Assembly: GCF_001687665.2 (NCBI RefSeq)
Contig: NZ_CP016543.2
Location: 1,364,001-1,428,000 of the forward strand
DNA from: Planococcus donghaensis
GTDB taxonomy: Bacteria; Bacillota; Bacilli; Bacillales_A; Planococcaceae
Reading direction: 5' to 3'
DNA: 64,000 bases
The position numbers and the translations under genes were made by a program. Shown here piece after piece: positions 46,435 to 57,324 of this stretch (within the stretch, counting starts at the first letter, position 1; each line of letters opens with the position of its first letter). The notes under the pieces are model-generated. The model made no database searches and was not told the origin of the DNA. It saw only the letters and a list, made by a program, of their open reading frames with translations.

Positions 46435-48264
46435 ATGAACAATGAGGAAAGATTATCCCGCCAAAGTAAAATCCGCAACTTCTCGATTATTGCGCACATC
46501 GACCATGGTAAATCGACACTGGCAGATCGAATTCTAGAAATGACGGAAGCATTGACTTCCCGCGAAATGAAAGCTCAGTCTCTCGATTCGATGGATCTTG
46601 AAAGAGAACGTGGCATTACGATTAAATTAAATGCTGTCCAGCTTAACTATAAAGCCAAAGACGGCGAAACGTATATTATGCATTTGATTGATACACCCGG
46701 ACATGTCGACTTTACTTACGAAGTTTCACGTAGTTTAGCGGCTTGTGAAGGAGCTGTATTGGTTGTTGATGCTGCACAAGGAATCGAAGCGCAAACATTG
46801 GCTAACGTTTATTTGGCATTAGATAACGACTTGGAAATCCTTCCTGTTATCAATAAAATCGATTTGCCTGCAGCTGACCCAGAGCGTGTACGTCAAGAAA
46901 TTGAAGACGTAATTGGATTAGATGCTTCTGAAGCTGTACTAGCTTCGGCAAAAGCAGGAATCGGCATTGAAGAAATTTTGGAACAAGTGGTTGCGAAAGT
47001 CCCAGCTCCAGTTGGAGATCCTGAAGCGCCGCTTCAAGCATTGATTTTCGATTCGATTTACGACCCTTACCGCGGTGTCGTTGCGTATATTCGGATTGTT
47101 CAAGGAAGACTAAAACCAGGTGACCGCATTCAAATGATGGCTTCTGGTAAAGAATTTGAAGTTATTGAAGCGGGCGTTTTCACGCCACACGCAACTCTTC
47201 GCGAAGAGTTAACAGTGGGAGATGTAGGCTTTTTGACAGCTGGCATTAAAAACGTTGGGGATTCAACAGTAGGTGATACCATTACACTAGCTAATAATCC
47301 TGCAGACAAAGCATTACCTGGTTACCGTCGATTAAACCCAATGGTTTATTGCGGACTTTACCCGATTGATACATCGAAATACAATGATTTGCGTGACGCT
47401 TTAGAGAAGTTAGAGTTAAATGATGCAGCATTGCAATTTGAACCTGAATCTTCTCAAGCACTTGGCTTTGGTTACCGTTGTGGTTTCTTAGGTTTATTGC
47501 ATATGGAGATAATTCAAGAGCGTATCGAGCGTGAATTTAAAATTGATTTGATCACAACAGCTCCAAGTGTAATTTACGATGTTCATATGACCGATGGAGA
47601 AGTTTTGAAAATTGATAACCCGGCGATGATGCCAGATGCTCAAAAAATTCAATCGGTTGAAGAACCTTACGTAAAAGCGACAGTAATGGTACCAAATGAA
47701 TACGTAGGTGCCGTTATGGAAATTTGTCAGCGTAAACGTGGGAACTTCTTGACGATGGATTATGTGGATGACATTCGTGTAAGCATCATTTATGAACTGC
47801 CATTAGCTGAAATTGTTTATGATTTCTTCGATCAGTTGAAATCAGGAACAAAAGGCTATGCATCTTTTGACTATGAATTGATCGGTTACAAAGAATCTAA
47901 GCTTGTGAAGATGGATATCTTGTTAAATTCAGAGCAAGTAGATGCATTGAGCTTTATCGTTCACCGTGACTTTGCTTATGAGCGCGGAAAAGTAATCGTA
48001 GATAAGTTGAAAAATTTAATCCCTCGTCAGCAATTTGAAGTGCCGATTCAAGCAGCTATCGGTCAAAAAATTGTTGCACGACAGACCATCAGTGCGATAC
48101 GTAAAAACGTTCTTGCGAAATGTTATGGCGGCGATATTTCCCGTAAACGGAAACTTCTCGACAAGCAAAAAGAAGGTAAAAAGCGCATGAAGCAAGTTGG
48201 ATCTGTTGAAGTTCCACAAGAAGCGTTCATGGCAATCCTGAAAATGGATGACCAATCAAAATAA
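46435..48264 (+). CDS. lepA: Elongation factor 4 (LepA)
   Basis: A 609-residue translational GTPase that acts in 30S assembly and translation fidelity. G1 [15 protein letters not shown] is at about 19-33, G2 RERGITIK near 58, G3 DTPGHVDF near 80 and G4 NKIDLP near 133. The LepA-specific C-terminal domain ends with [20 protein letters not shown]. The ATG at 46435 follows TAGGAGTG. It precedes hemW and the heat-shock genes, as in B. subtilis. Confidence 0.97.
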   Translation: MNNEERLSRQSKIRNFSIIAHIDHGKSTLADRILEMTEALTSREMKAQSLDSMDLERERGITIKLNAVQLNYKAKDGETYIMHLIDTPGHVDFTYEVSRSLAACEGAVLVVDAAQGIEAQTLANVYLALDNDLEILPVINKIDLPAADPERVRQEIEDVIGLDASEAVLASAKAGIGIEEILEQVVAKVPAPVGDPEAPLQALIFDSIYDPYRGVVAYIRIVQGRLKPGDRIQMMASGKEFEVIEAGVFTPHATLREELTVGDVGFLTAGIKNVGDSTVGDTITLANNPADKALPGYRRLNPMVYCGLYPIDTSKYNDLRDALEKLELNDAALQFEPESSQALGFGYRCGFLGLLHMEIIQERIEREFKIDLITTAPSVIYDVHMTDGEVLKIDNPAMMPDAQKIQSVEEPYVKATVMVPNEYVGAVMEICQRKRGNFLTMDYVDDIRVSIIYELPLAEIVYDFFDQLKSGTKGYASFDYELIGYKESKLVKMDILLNSEQVDALSFIVHRDFAYERGKVIVDKLKNLIPRQQFEVPIQAAIGQKIVARQTISAIRKNVLAKCYGGDISRKRKLLDKQKEGKKRMKQVGSVEVPQEAFMAILKMDDQSK

Positions 48265-48270
48265 AACGAA

Positions 48271-48304
48271 AAAAAGGAGGCGGAATTTCAGCCTCCTTTT
48301 CTTA
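48271..48304 (+). terminator. Rho-independent terminator after lepA
   Basis: AAAGGAGGC (48273-48281) pairs with GCCTCCTTT (48291-48299), followed by a T-rich tract. Confidence 0.88.
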
Positions 48305-48323
48305 TTAGAAAAGAGGAAATAAA

Positions 48324-49463
48324 ATGGTAAAGGGATTGTATATCCACATTCCATTCTGTCACCAAATTTGTTTTTACTGTGATTTCAATAAAGTTTATTT
48401 TAAAGATCAACCAGTCGATGCGTATATCGATTCGTTAGGCAAAGAACTAGCATTATGGAAACAACAAGGCGCACTCGACAAGCCGTTAGAAACGATTTTT
48501 TTAGGAGGCGGAACGCCGACATCGCTGACACCAGCTCAATTGGAAAAATTGTTAGCGTATATTCATCGCTACGTGCCCATGGCCGGGAATTTAGAGTGGA
48601 CATCTGAAGCCAATCCAGACGAATTAACCAAAGACAAAATGCAAGTGTTGTTTGATGGTGGCGTAAATCGGTTAAGTATGGGTGTTCAGTCTTTCGATGA
48701 AGACTTATTAAAAAGACTCGGCCGAACGCATAGCAACTCGGATGTGAAACGAGCGGTAGATTCAGCGCGACAAGTTGGTTTTGAAAACTTGAGTTTTGAC
48801 TTGATGTACGGCTTACCCGGGCAATCGATGCAGCAATGGGACGATACACTAGAGCGAGCATTTGCTTTTGATATGCCTCATTTCTCGGCTTACTCATTAA
48901 TCATTGAACCGAAAACGGTGTTCTATAACTTAATGACAAAAGGCAAGTTGAATACAGTGACAGAAGATTTAGAGGCAGATATGTATGAAAAGCTGATGAA
49001 TGAGATGGATAAACGTGGATTAAAGCAATACGAAATTTCTAATTTTGCTCGACCGGGACATGAATCTCACCATAATCTTTTGTACTGGGATAATGTTGAA
49101 TATATTGGTGTTGGGGCCGGAGCACATGGTTATGTAGATGGTGTTCGCTATTCAAATGCGGGACCATTAAAAAAATACATGTCGCCTTTAGATGAAGGAG
49201 AGCGTCCGATTTTAAGCACGCACAGAGTCCCGCCGCATGAAAAAATGGAAGAAGAAATGTTTTTAGGCCTTCGAAAAACGGCTGGTGTTTCTTTAAATCA
49301 CTTTCAAACTAAATTTCAAAAACCGATCCAAGATGTCTATGGCACGATTTTAGACAAGGAAATCGCACAAGGAAATTTAGAGATTGCAAATGGATTTATT
49401 AGGTTAACAAGAAAAGGGCGATTTGTGGGCAACGAGGTTTTTCAACAATTTTTATTAGCTTAA
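48324..49463 (+). CDS. hemW: Heme chaperone HemW (radical SAM)
   Basis: A 379-residue radical SAM protein related to coproporphyrinogen dehydrogenase. The cluster motif is CHQICFYC (CxxxCxxC, near residues 12-19). GGGTPTSL near 60 and SMGVQSFDEDLLKRLGR near 120 bind SAM, and the HemW_C domain lies at about 300-375. HemW binds and transfers heme rather than oxidising coproporphyrinogen. An AAGAGG site precedes the ATG. Confidence 0.93.
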   Translation: MVKGLYIHIPFCHQICFYCDFNKVYFKDQPVDAYIDSLGKELALWKQQGALDKPLETIFLGGGTPTSLTPAQLEKLLAYIHRYVPMAGNLEWTSEANPDELTKDKMQVLFDGGVNRLSMGVQSFDEDLLKRLGRTHSNSDVKRAVDSARQVGFENLSFDLMYGLPGQSMQQWDDTLERAFAFDMPHFSAYSLIIEPKTVFYNLMTKGKLNTVTEDLEADMYEKLMNEMDKRGLKQYEISNFARPGHESHHNLLYWDNVEYIGVGAGAHGYVDGVRYSNAGPLKKYMSPLDEGERPILSTHRVPPHEKMEEEMFLGLRKTAGVSLNHFQTKFQKPIQDVYGTILDKEIAQGNLEIANGFIRLTRKGRFVGNEVFQQFLLA

Positions 49464-49473
49464 AGCTCTTGCG

Positions 49474-49502
49474 TTGACATTGGTCTTTTTATTTGTTAAT
49501 TT
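49474..49502 (+). promoter_or_regulatory. Sigma-A promoter of the hrcA-grpE-dnaK operon
   Basis: TTGACA at 49474-49479, 17 bases, TAATTT at 49497-49502. The expected start lies just before the CIRCE operator. Confidence 0.65.
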
Positions 49503-49512
49503 AAATGTAGTC

Positions 49513-49539
49513 TTAGCACTCGAACACATAGAGTGCTAA
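49513..49539 (+). promoter_or_regulatory. CIRCE operator (HrcA binding site)
   Basis: TTAGCACTC (49513-49521), 9 bases, GAGTGCTAA (49531-49539) is a perfect CIRCE element. HrcA encoded just downstream would bind it and autoregulate the operon. Confidence 0.97.
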
Positions 49540-49553
49540 CAGAGGTGATGATC

Positions 49554-50588
49554 ATGTTAACAGAACGGCAACTGCTCATTTTTAAAGTGACAGTAGATGA
49601 TTATATTCAATCAGCTCAGCCGGTAGGATCGAACCAACTCTCCAAAAAGCTTGAAACTCCTTTTAGCCCTGCGACCATTCGTAACGAATTAGCGGAGTTA
49701 GAAAGACTGGGCTTTTTGGAAAAAACACATACGTCTTCCGGACGCATTCCTTCTGAAAAAGGATACCGTTATTACGTCGATCATTTGCTGACGCCAAGAC
49801 CATTGCCGAAAGAGGACATTGTGCAATTGCGCTCGATTTTCGAAGAAAAACTAACGGAAACGGAAGAAATCATTAAGCGATCCGCAATGATTCTTTCGGA
49901 ACTGACCAATTACACGTCCATTTTACTCGGACCTGATGTGCGCAGACATATCGTTAAAAAGTTGTCGATTGTTCCGTTGAGCCAAGATACTGCAGTGGCG
50001 ATTATCGTCACCAATACCGGACATGTAGAAAATCGCGTCTTTTCAATTCCACCAGGACTAAACCCGGCGGACATAGAAAAAATGACGAATATTCTAAACG
50101 AACGGTTAGTGGGCGTGGCATTAAATAACCTGCATCTGCGGTTAGAACAAGAAACGTTATCGATATTAAAGCAGCATGTTGAGCGTTACGGCGAGCTGTT
50201 CCATACGTTTAGACAAGCGGTTTTGTTGCCCCATGAAGATGAAAACATCTATTACGGAGGCAAATTGAACATCTTAAAACAACCTGATTTTCACGATCTT
50301 CAAAAAATCAGAAATTTGATGGATGTTATGGAAGAAGCTAAGCATATACCGATGATTTTGCCTGTTGGAAGCCAAGGCCTCCACATTCGCATTGGATCGG
50401 AAAACACGCTTACAGCAATGGAAGATTGCAGTGTCATTACGGTATCGTATGATACTGGAAAAGAACAGACGGGTTCAATCGCTATAGTCGGCCCGAAGCG
50501 AATGGATTACAAGCGCATCGTTTCGATATTAGATATACTAAGTGGCGACTTATCGAAAGAACTAAACCGAATGTTTAAAGGAACGTGA
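49554..50588 (+). CDS. hrcA: Heat-inducible transcription repressor HrcA
   Basis: A 344-residue repressor of class I heat-shock genes. The N-terminal winged helix (about 1-75; QPVGSNQLSKKL, then SPATIRNELAELERLGFLEK, then HTSSGRIPSEKGYRYYVD) binds CIRCE; a GAF-like domain and dimerisation insert follow. The ATG at 49554 gives the family N-terminus MLTERQLLIFKV and stands 6 bases from GAGGTG; longer frames run into the CIRCE element. Confidence 0.96.
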   Translation: MLTERQLLIFKVTVDDYIQSAQPVGSNQLSKKLETPFSPATIRNELAELERLGFLEKTHTSSGRIPSEKGYRYYVDHLLTPRPLPKEDIVQLRSIFEEKLTETEEIIKRSAMILSELTNYTSILLGPDVRRHIVKKLSIVPLSQDTAVAIIVTNTGHVENRVFSIPPGLNPADIEKMTNILNERLVGVALNNLHLRLEQETLSILKQHVERYGELFHTFRQAVLLPHEDENIYYGGKLNILKQPDFHDLQKIRNLMDVMEEAKHIPMILPVGSQGLHIRIGSENTLTAMEDCSVITVSYDTGKEQTGSIAIVGPKRMDYKRIVSILDILSGDLSKELNRMFKGT

Positions 50589-50605
50589 ACAAAGGAGGAA
50601 CAAAA

Positions 50606-51205
50606 TTGCCAAAAAAAAATGAGTCATTAAAAACAGACGAACAGGTAGTTGCCGAAGAAGTTGAAGTAAAAGCGGCTGAATCGGAAGTACAGTCAGAAAC
50701 GGCGGATACAGAAACGCCAGAAACTGACCTTCCTGTTGAAGAAGAGGCTGAACCAGTTGACGAAGTTGAAGAGCTTCGTAAGCAACTTGAAGCAGAGCAA
50801 AACAAATATTTGCGCCTGTTAGCCGATTATGATAATTTCAAAAGGCGCACTCAAAAAGACAAAGAAATTGCCAATAAATTCCGTTCACAATCGTTGCTAG
50901 CAGACCTTTTGCCGGTCTTAGACAATTTTGAACGTGCAATGTCGGCAACAACGAAAAGTGAAGAATCTGCTTCGTTGCTAAAAGGCATTGAAATGGTGCA
51001 GAAATCTTTACTTGAAGCGGTAAACCGTGAAGGTTTGGAAGAGATTAAAGCGGTCGGTGAACAGTTCGACCCGAATTTCCATCAAGCTGTTATGCAAGAA
51101 AAAGATGATTCTGCAGAGCCGGGAGTGGTTTTACAGGAATTGCAAAAAGGCTATATCCTGAAAGATCGAGTTCTACGTCCTGCAATGGTAAAAGTAAACG
51201 AATAA
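50606..51205 (+). CDS. grpE: Nucleotide exchange factor GrpE
   Basis: A 199-residue GrpE: acidic disordered N-terminus (about 1-55), a long coiled coil (about 55-110; LRKQLEAEQNKYLRLLADYDNFKRR begins it) and a beta-domain ending YILKDRVLRPAMVKV. It releases ADP from DnaK. The start is TTG at 50606, chosen for AAAGGAGG 7 bases upstream; an in-frame GTG at 50585 overlaps hrcA without a site. Confidence 0.95.
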   Translation: MPKKNESLKTDEQVVAEEVEVKAAESEVQSETADTETPETDLPVEEEAEPVDEVEELRKQLEAEQNKYLRLLADYDNFKRRTQKDKEIANKFRSQSLLADLLPVLDNFERAMSATTKSEESASLLKGIEMVQKSLLEAVNREGLEEIKAVGEQFDPNFHQAVMQEKDDSAEPGVVLQELQKGYILKDRVLRPAMVKVNE

Positions 51206-51211
51206 AATTAA

Positions 51212-53053
<1,842 letters not shown>

Positions 53054-53060
53054 TACCTTG

Positions 53061-53096
53061 AAAAGTCAAAGCAAAGCAACATGCTTTGGCTTTTTC
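53061..53096 (+). terminator. Rho-independent terminator after dnaK
   Basis: AAGTCAAAGCA (53063-53073) pairs with TGCTTTGGCTT (53082-53092) with one G-U pair, followed by T tracts. It may reduce dnaJ relative to dnaK. Confidence 0.8.
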
Positions 53097-53103
53097 AATG
53101 TCT

Positions 53104-53132
53104 TTGCAACGAGGATTTAAACCGTGTACAAT
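53104..53132 (+). promoter_or_regulatory. Separate promoter of dnaJ
   Basis: TTGCAA at 53104-53109, 17 bases, TACAAT at 53127-53132, 29 bases before the dnaJ ATG. With the terminator upstream this suggests dnaJ is partly transcribed independently of CIRCE. Confidence 0.65.
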
Positions 53133-53161
53133 TACAATTGATTGCTAAGGGAGAGTGACTT

Positions 53162-54274
53162 ATGAACAAGCGAGATTATTATGAAGTGCTGGGAGTATCC
53201 AAGTCTGCTTCCAAAGAAGAAATTAAAAAAGCATACCGGACTTTATCGAAAAAATTCCACCCAGATATTAACAAAGATGCAAATGCGTCTGAGAAATTCC
53301 AAGAAGTTAAAGATGCTTATGAAGTATTAAGTGATGAACAAAAACGTGCACAATACGATCAATTTGGGCACCAAGATCCAAACCAAGGCTTTGGTGGCGG
53401 AGCAGATGGTTTTGGTTTCGACGATATTTTCAGTACGTTCTTTGGTGGCGGGGCAAGACGTCGTGACCCGAACGCACCTCGTAAAGGAGACGATTTGCAG
53501 TATTCGATGACAATCGATTTCATGGATGCTGTATTTGGTAAAGAAGCTGAAGTTGAAATTCCTAAAGATGAAACTTGTGGCACATGTGATGGCTCTGGAG
53601 CTAAACCAGGCACCAAGAAAAAAACGTGTCCGTATTGCGAAGGTTCGGGTCAGATGAATGTAACGCAAGACACACCTTTTGGCCGTATGGTTAATCGTCG
53701 AACTTGTCAACACTGTGAAGGATCAGGACAAATTATTGAAGAAAAATGTACAACTTGCCGCGGCCAAGGAAAAGTCCGCAAAATTAACAAAATCAAAGTC
53801 ACAATCCCAGCTGGTGTTGATGATGGTCAGCAATTACGTGTGACAGGTCAAGGTGGACCAGGTGTTAACGGAGGGCCAGCAGGAGATCTATATGTCGTAT
53901 TCCGCGTAAAACCACATAAGCAATTCCAGCGCGAAGGCGATGACATTTACTTAGAGATATCAATCACGTATCCTCAAGCGGCATTAGGTGATGAAATTGA
54001 AGTGCCAACGGTATCAGGAAAAGTCAAGTTGAAAATTCCAGCTGGTACACAAAGTGGAGCACGTTTCCGCTTGAAGGGCAAAGGTGTTAAAAATGTCCAC
54101 GGGTACGGAACTGGCGATCAGCATGTTGTTGTTCGCATAAAAACACAAACAAAACTTAGCGACAAACAAAAGCAGCTATTACGTGAATTTGCTGAAATTA
54201 GTGGAGATATTCCAGAAGAACATAGCAGTTCGCTTTTTGCAAAAATCAAACGTACAATTAAAGGCGACTCATAA
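53162..54274 (+). CDS. dnaJ: Chaperone DnaJ (Hsp40)
   Basis: A 370-residue type I Hsp40. The J domain (1-70) has the HPD motif in [11 protein letters not shown]; a Gly/Phe-rich segment follows (about 75-100). Four CxxCxGxG zinc repeats ([32 protein letters not shown]) lie at about 140-210, then the substrate-binding C-terminal domains. It stimulates DnaK ATPase and delivers clients. Confidence 0.97.
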   Translation: MNKRDYYEVLGVSKSASKEEIKKAYRTLSKKFHPDINKDANASEKFQEVKDAYEVLSDEQKRAQYDQFGHQDPNQGFGGGADGFGFDDIFSTFFGGGARRRDPNAPRKGDDLQYSMTIDFMDAVFGKEAEVEIPKDETCGTCDGSGAKPGTKKKTCPYCEGSGQMNVTQDTPFGRMVNRRTCQHCEGSGQIIEEKCTTCRGQGKVRKINKIKVTIPAGVDDGQQLRVTGQGGPGVNGGPAGDLYVVFRVKPHKQFQREGDDIYLEISITYPQAALGDEIEVPTVSGKVKLKIPAGTQSGARFRLKGKGVKNVHGYGTGDQHVVVRIKTQTKLSDKQKQLLREFAEISGDIPEEHSSSLFAKIKRTIKGDS

Positions 54275-54338
54275 AAGCTGGGAATGGTGGACGTTCTTTT
54301 ATTCATCGCCAGCTAAAGCAATTCAATTTTACAAACAG

Positions 54339-54364
54339 AAGACTCTTGCGTGAGCAGGAGTCTT
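54339..54364 (+). other. Hairpin between dnaJ and prmA without T tract
   Basis: AAGACTCTTGC (54339-54349) pairs with GCAGGAGTCTT (54354-54364) around GTGA, with one wobble pair. No T run follows, so termination is doubtful; RNA processing or stability control is possible. Confidence 0.6.
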
Positions 54365-54399
54365 ACTAACTGTAAAAGCGGAAAAGGAGCTGGGCACTA

Positions 54400-55341
54400 T
54401 TGAAATGGTCAGAACTGTCGATTCACACGACAAACGAAGCAATTGAAGCAGTTTCTAATATTATGCACGAAGCAGGCGCGAGCGGAGTCGTTATTGAGGA
54501 TTCAGAGGATTTAACAAAAGAGCGCGAAGATCGCTTTGGTGAGATTTATTCACTAGATCCTGAAGATTTTCCAGTTGATGGTGTTATTTTAAAAGCATAT
54601 TTGCCCGTCAATAGTTTTTTAGGCGAAACAGTAGAGGCGATTAAGTTGGCAATAAATAATTTAGTTGCATTCGACATTAACTTAGGCAAAAACAAAGTTA
54701 CAATTAGCGAAGTAAATGAAGAAGAATGGGCTACAGCTTGGAAAAAATACTATCACCCTGTGAAAATTTCTAAACGTTTTACAATTGTTCCGACATGGGA
54801 AACGTATAACCCCGTTTCGAGCGACGAGTTAATCATTGAATTAGATCCTGGAATGGCTTTTGGTACAGGGACGCACCCAACAACTGTAATGAGCCTTCAA
54901 GCATTAGAGAAAATGGTTAAACCAGCAGATCGTGTTATTGATATCGGTACAGGTTCTGGAGTATTGGCAATTGGAGCAGCTTTACTGTCCGCGAAAGAAG
55001 TATATGCACTAGATTTGGATGAAGTGGCAGTTAGATCTGCAACTATCAACGTTAAACTAAACAAAGTTCAAAATGTTGTGACGGTTGAAGAAGGCAATTT
55101 GACAGATAAAGTTGATCAGCCTGGTGACGTAGTGGTGGCGAATATTTTGGCAGAAGTTATTATGTCATTTACAGATGATGCCTTTACTATTGTGAAACCC
55201 GGTGGAGTTTATATTACATCAGGTATCATCTCAGCGAAGAAAAATGATGTAAAGACTGCTCTTGAAGAATCTGGCTTTATTATTGAAGACGTCATGATGA
55301 TGGAAGACTGGGTTACCATCATTTCAAAAAAACCGGAGTAA
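54400..55341 (+). CDS. prmA: Ribosomal protein L11 methyltransferase
   Basis: A 313-residue methyltransferase that trimethylates L11. The substrate-recognition N-domain (about 1-65; MKWSELSIHTTNEAIE) is followed by the SAM domain with GMAFGTGTHPTT near 150 and VIDIGTGSGVLAIGA near 178. The start is TTG at 54400, supported by AAGGAG upstream and by the family N-terminus. It is followed after 12 bases by rsmE. Confidence 0.95.
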   Translation: MKWSELSIHTTNEAIEAVSNIMHEAGASGVVIEDSEDLTKEREDRFGEIYSLDPEDFPVDGVILKAYLPVNSFLGETVEAIKLAINNLVAFDINLGKNKVTISEVNEEEWATAWKKYYHPVKISKRFTIVPTWETYNPVSSDELIIELDPGMAFGTGTHPTTVMSLQALEKMVKPADRVIDIGTGSGVLAIGAALLSAKEVYALDLDEVAVRSATINVKLNKVQNVVTVEEGNLTDKVDQPGDVVVANILAEVIMSFTDDAFTIVKPGGVYITSGIISAKKNDVKTALEESGFIIEDVMMMEDWVTIISKKPE

Positions 55342-55353
55342 CGGGGTGCCACG

Positions 55354-56091
55354 ATGCAACGATATTTTATAGAAGGCAAAATGCCTGGAAATCAAATAGT
55401 GACAATAACTGGCGATGATGCAAAGCACATCGCCAAAGTTATGCGTCAAACTGTTGGAGACAAATTGATTGCGGTGATCGAAGAACAAGCATTCCAAGCA
55501 AAAATAGTGTCTACAGAAGTTGATGTAGAAATAAAAATAGGCAACAAAATTGAATCACAAGTAGAACTTCCGAAACAAATTACAATTGCATGTGGGTTGC
55601 CTAAAGGTGACAAACTTGATTTAATAACTCAAAAAGCGACGGAACTGGGTATGTATGCACTCATCCCGTTTTCTGCAGAACGCTCTATTGTGAAATGGGA
55701 CAATGCGAAAAGCGATAAAAAAGTCGGCCGCCTTCAAAAAATTGCGAAAGAAGCAGCGGAACAATCGCATAGAACGCATATACCCGAAATTCAAAACATT
55801 CATAGTTTTAAACAGTTGTTAAGTAAAGCGGAATCATATGACGCAGTCATTGTAGCTTATGAAGAAGAGGCAAGACAAGGCGATAGAACACGGTTTGCTG
55901 AAATTGTAAAATCATTGTATGATAAAGATTCAGTGTTATTTGTTTTTGGTCCTGAAGGTGGAATTTCTGATGCCGAAGTACAATCATTAAAAGACTTTGG
56001 CGCTATTTTCACTTCTCTTGGTCCACGCATTTTACGGACTGAAACTGCGCCTTTATATGCACTGTCAGCTATTTCTTGCGAATTCGAGTAA
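55354..56091 (+). CDS. rsmE: 16S rRNA m3U1498 methyltransferase
   Basis: A 245-residue SPOUT-class methyltransferase that modifies U1498 of 16S rRNA. The N-terminal PUA-like domain holds DDAKHIAKVMRQTVGD, and the trefoil-knot SAM site shows FVFGPEGGISDAEV near 190 and LGPRILRTETAPLYALSAI at the C-terminus. GGGGTG precedes the ATG. In B. subtilis mtaB follows; here deoC does. Confidence 0.95.
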   Translation: MQRYFIEGKMPGNQIVTITGDDAKHIAKVMRQTVGDKLIAVIEEQAFQAKIVSTEVDVEIKIGNKIESQVELPKQITIACGLPKGDKLDLITQKATELGMYALIPFSAERSIVKWDNAKSDKKVGRLQKIAKEAAEQSHRTHIPEIQNIHSFKQLLSKAESYDAVIVAYEEEARQGDRTRFAEIVKSLYDKDSVLFVFGPEGGISDAEVQSLKDFGAIFTSLGPRILRTETAPLYALSAISCEFE

Positions 56092-56159
56092 ACATCAAGT
56101 ATTTGTAGAAATTAGCTGGAAGAACAAACGACTTCTATATAGAATGGGGATTTTTAAAA

Positions 56160-56828
56160 ATGACGAACATTGCATCTTATATCGACCATACGTTATTAAA
56201 GCCTGAATCAACTGAAAGCCAAGTAGTGCAGTTATGCAAAGAAGCAGCAGAATACAATTTCGCTTCTGTTTGTGTAAATCCAACTTGGGTTGAAAAAGCA
56301 GCTGCAGAATTAACGAATAGTGAAGTGAAAGTGTGTACAGTTATTGGGTTCCCGTTAGGCGCTTCTACCCCTGAAACAAAAGCTTTTGAAACAACGGATG
56401 CTATTTCTAAAGGCGCTGGAGAAATTGATATGGTGTTAAACATTGGTGCGTTAAAGAGCGGCAATACAGATCACGTGAAAAAAGATATTGAAGCAGTTGT
56501 TAATGCTGCAAAAGGCAAAGCAATTGTTAAAGTTATCATTGAGACGTGCTTGTTAACGGACGAAGAAAAAGTAACCGCTTCCCAATTATCTAAAGAAGCT
56601 GGAGCGGATTTTGTCAAAACTTCTACTGGCTTTTCAACAGGAGGAGCGACAGTTGAAGATGTCAAATTGATGCGTCAAACAGTTGGCTCTGAAATGGGTG
56701 TTAAAGCGTCCGGTGCTGTACGCAGCTTGGAAGATGTGGAAGCGATGATCGAAGCAGGAGCTACGCGCATTGGCGCAAGTTCTGGCGTGAAAATCATGCA
56801 AGGACTTACAGCAGATTCTGATTATTAA
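56160..56828 (+). CDS. deoC: Deoxyribose-phosphate aldolase
   Basis: A 222-residue class I aldolase that splits deoxyribose-5-phosphate in deoxynucleoside catabolism. It shows [11 protein letters not shown] at 6-16, VIGFPLGAS near 60, the Schiff-base lysine in KVIIETCLL (near 124) or the second lysine in [14 protein letters not shown] (near 160), and the phosphate-binding GASSGVKI near 208. The site before the ATG at 56160 is a weak GGGGA. It has no terminator of its own before the rpsU promoter. Confidence 0.95.
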   Translation: MTNIASYIDHTLLKPESTESQVVQLCKEAAEYNFASVCVNPTWVEKAAAELTNSEVKVCTVIGFPLGASTPETKAFETTDAISKGAGEIDMVLNIGALKSGNTDHVKKDIEAVVNAAKGKAIVKVIIETCLLTDEEKVTASQLSKEAGADFVKTSTGFSTGGATVEDVKLMRQTVGSEMGVKASGAVRSLEDVEAMIEAGATRIGASSGVKIMQGLTADSDY

Positions 56829-56831
56829 CTG

Positions 56832-56860
56832 TTGACCTTTCACTTAGAATACGATATAAT
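56832..56860 (+). promoter_or_regulatory. Strong sigma-A promoter of rpsU
   Basis: TTGACC at 56832-56837, 17 bases, TATAAT at 56855-56860, directly after the deoC stop. Confidence 0.82.
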
Positions 56861-56923
56861 TTTTGAGTATATAACACTTGTTGTTCTTCGCTTCAACGTG
56901 TGTTCGGAGGGAGGGAAAAAGAG

Positions 56924-57097
56924 ATGACAAAAACTACAGTTCGTAAAAACGAATCGATTGAAGATGCTCTTCGCCGCTTCAAACGCACTGTTTCTAAATC
57001 TGGAACAATGCAAGAGGTAAGAAAGCGCGAGTACTATGATAAGCCGAGCGTGAAACGTAAACTAAAATCAGAAGCTGCGCGTAAACGTAAATTTTAA
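56924..57097 (+). CDS. rpsU: 30S ribosomal protein S21
   Basis: A 57-residue very basic protein with the S21 pattern [18 protein letters not shown] and a C-terminal [13 protein letters not shown]. It sits near the anti-Shine-Dalgarno region of 16S rRNA. The ATG at 56924 follows the strong site GGAGGGAGGG. yqeY, which follows rpsU in B. subtilis, is missing here. Confidence 0.96.
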   Translation: MTKTTVRKNESIEDALRRFKRTVSKSGTMQEVRKREYYDKPSVKRKLKSEAARKRKF

Positions 57098-57145
57098 TTG
57101 ACTTTAAGAAGCATATAGACTTTTAAAAAATATGAACGACCAGCG

Positions 57146-57182
57146 AAAACCGCCAACACAATCTTGTGTTGGCGGTTTTTCT
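57146..57182 (+). terminator. Rho-independent terminator after rpsU
   Basis: A perfect stem of up to 16 bp, AAAACCGCCAACACAA (57146-57161) with 57164-57179, is followed by T5. The 57183-57253 stretch shows nothing else except two TATAAT-like boxes. Confidence 0.93.
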
Positions 57183-57253
57183 AATTGTCACACAAGTAAG
57201 CGCATTCTTTCGTTATTGTGGAAGATTTCCTTTATAATAGATGTATAATAGGT

Positions 57254-57279
57254 TGAAACTTCTTCCCGGTTCAACCGTA
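57254..57279 (+). promoter_or_regulatory. Sigma-W-type promoter of nfeD-floA-yqfB
   Basis: TGAAAC (57254-57259), exactly 16 bases, then CGTA (57276-57279) matches the consensus of the cell-envelope-stress sigma factor sigma-W. In B. subtilis the orthologous yqeZ-yqfA-yqfB operon belongs to the sigma-W regulon. Confidence 0.82.
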
Positions 57280-57324
57280 TATATAAATATAGAAGAAATT
57301 TGAAATGCGAAAGGAGAGATCCTG

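Noticed and set aside
48400..48897. 165-codon open frame on the - strand inside hemW
   Set aside because: Antisense shadow of hemW with no family resemblance or start signals.
57233..57249. Two TATAAT boxes before nfeD as sigma-A promoters
   Set aside because: Neither has a reasonable -35 box at 16-18 bases, whereas the sigma-W-type pair just downstream is exact.
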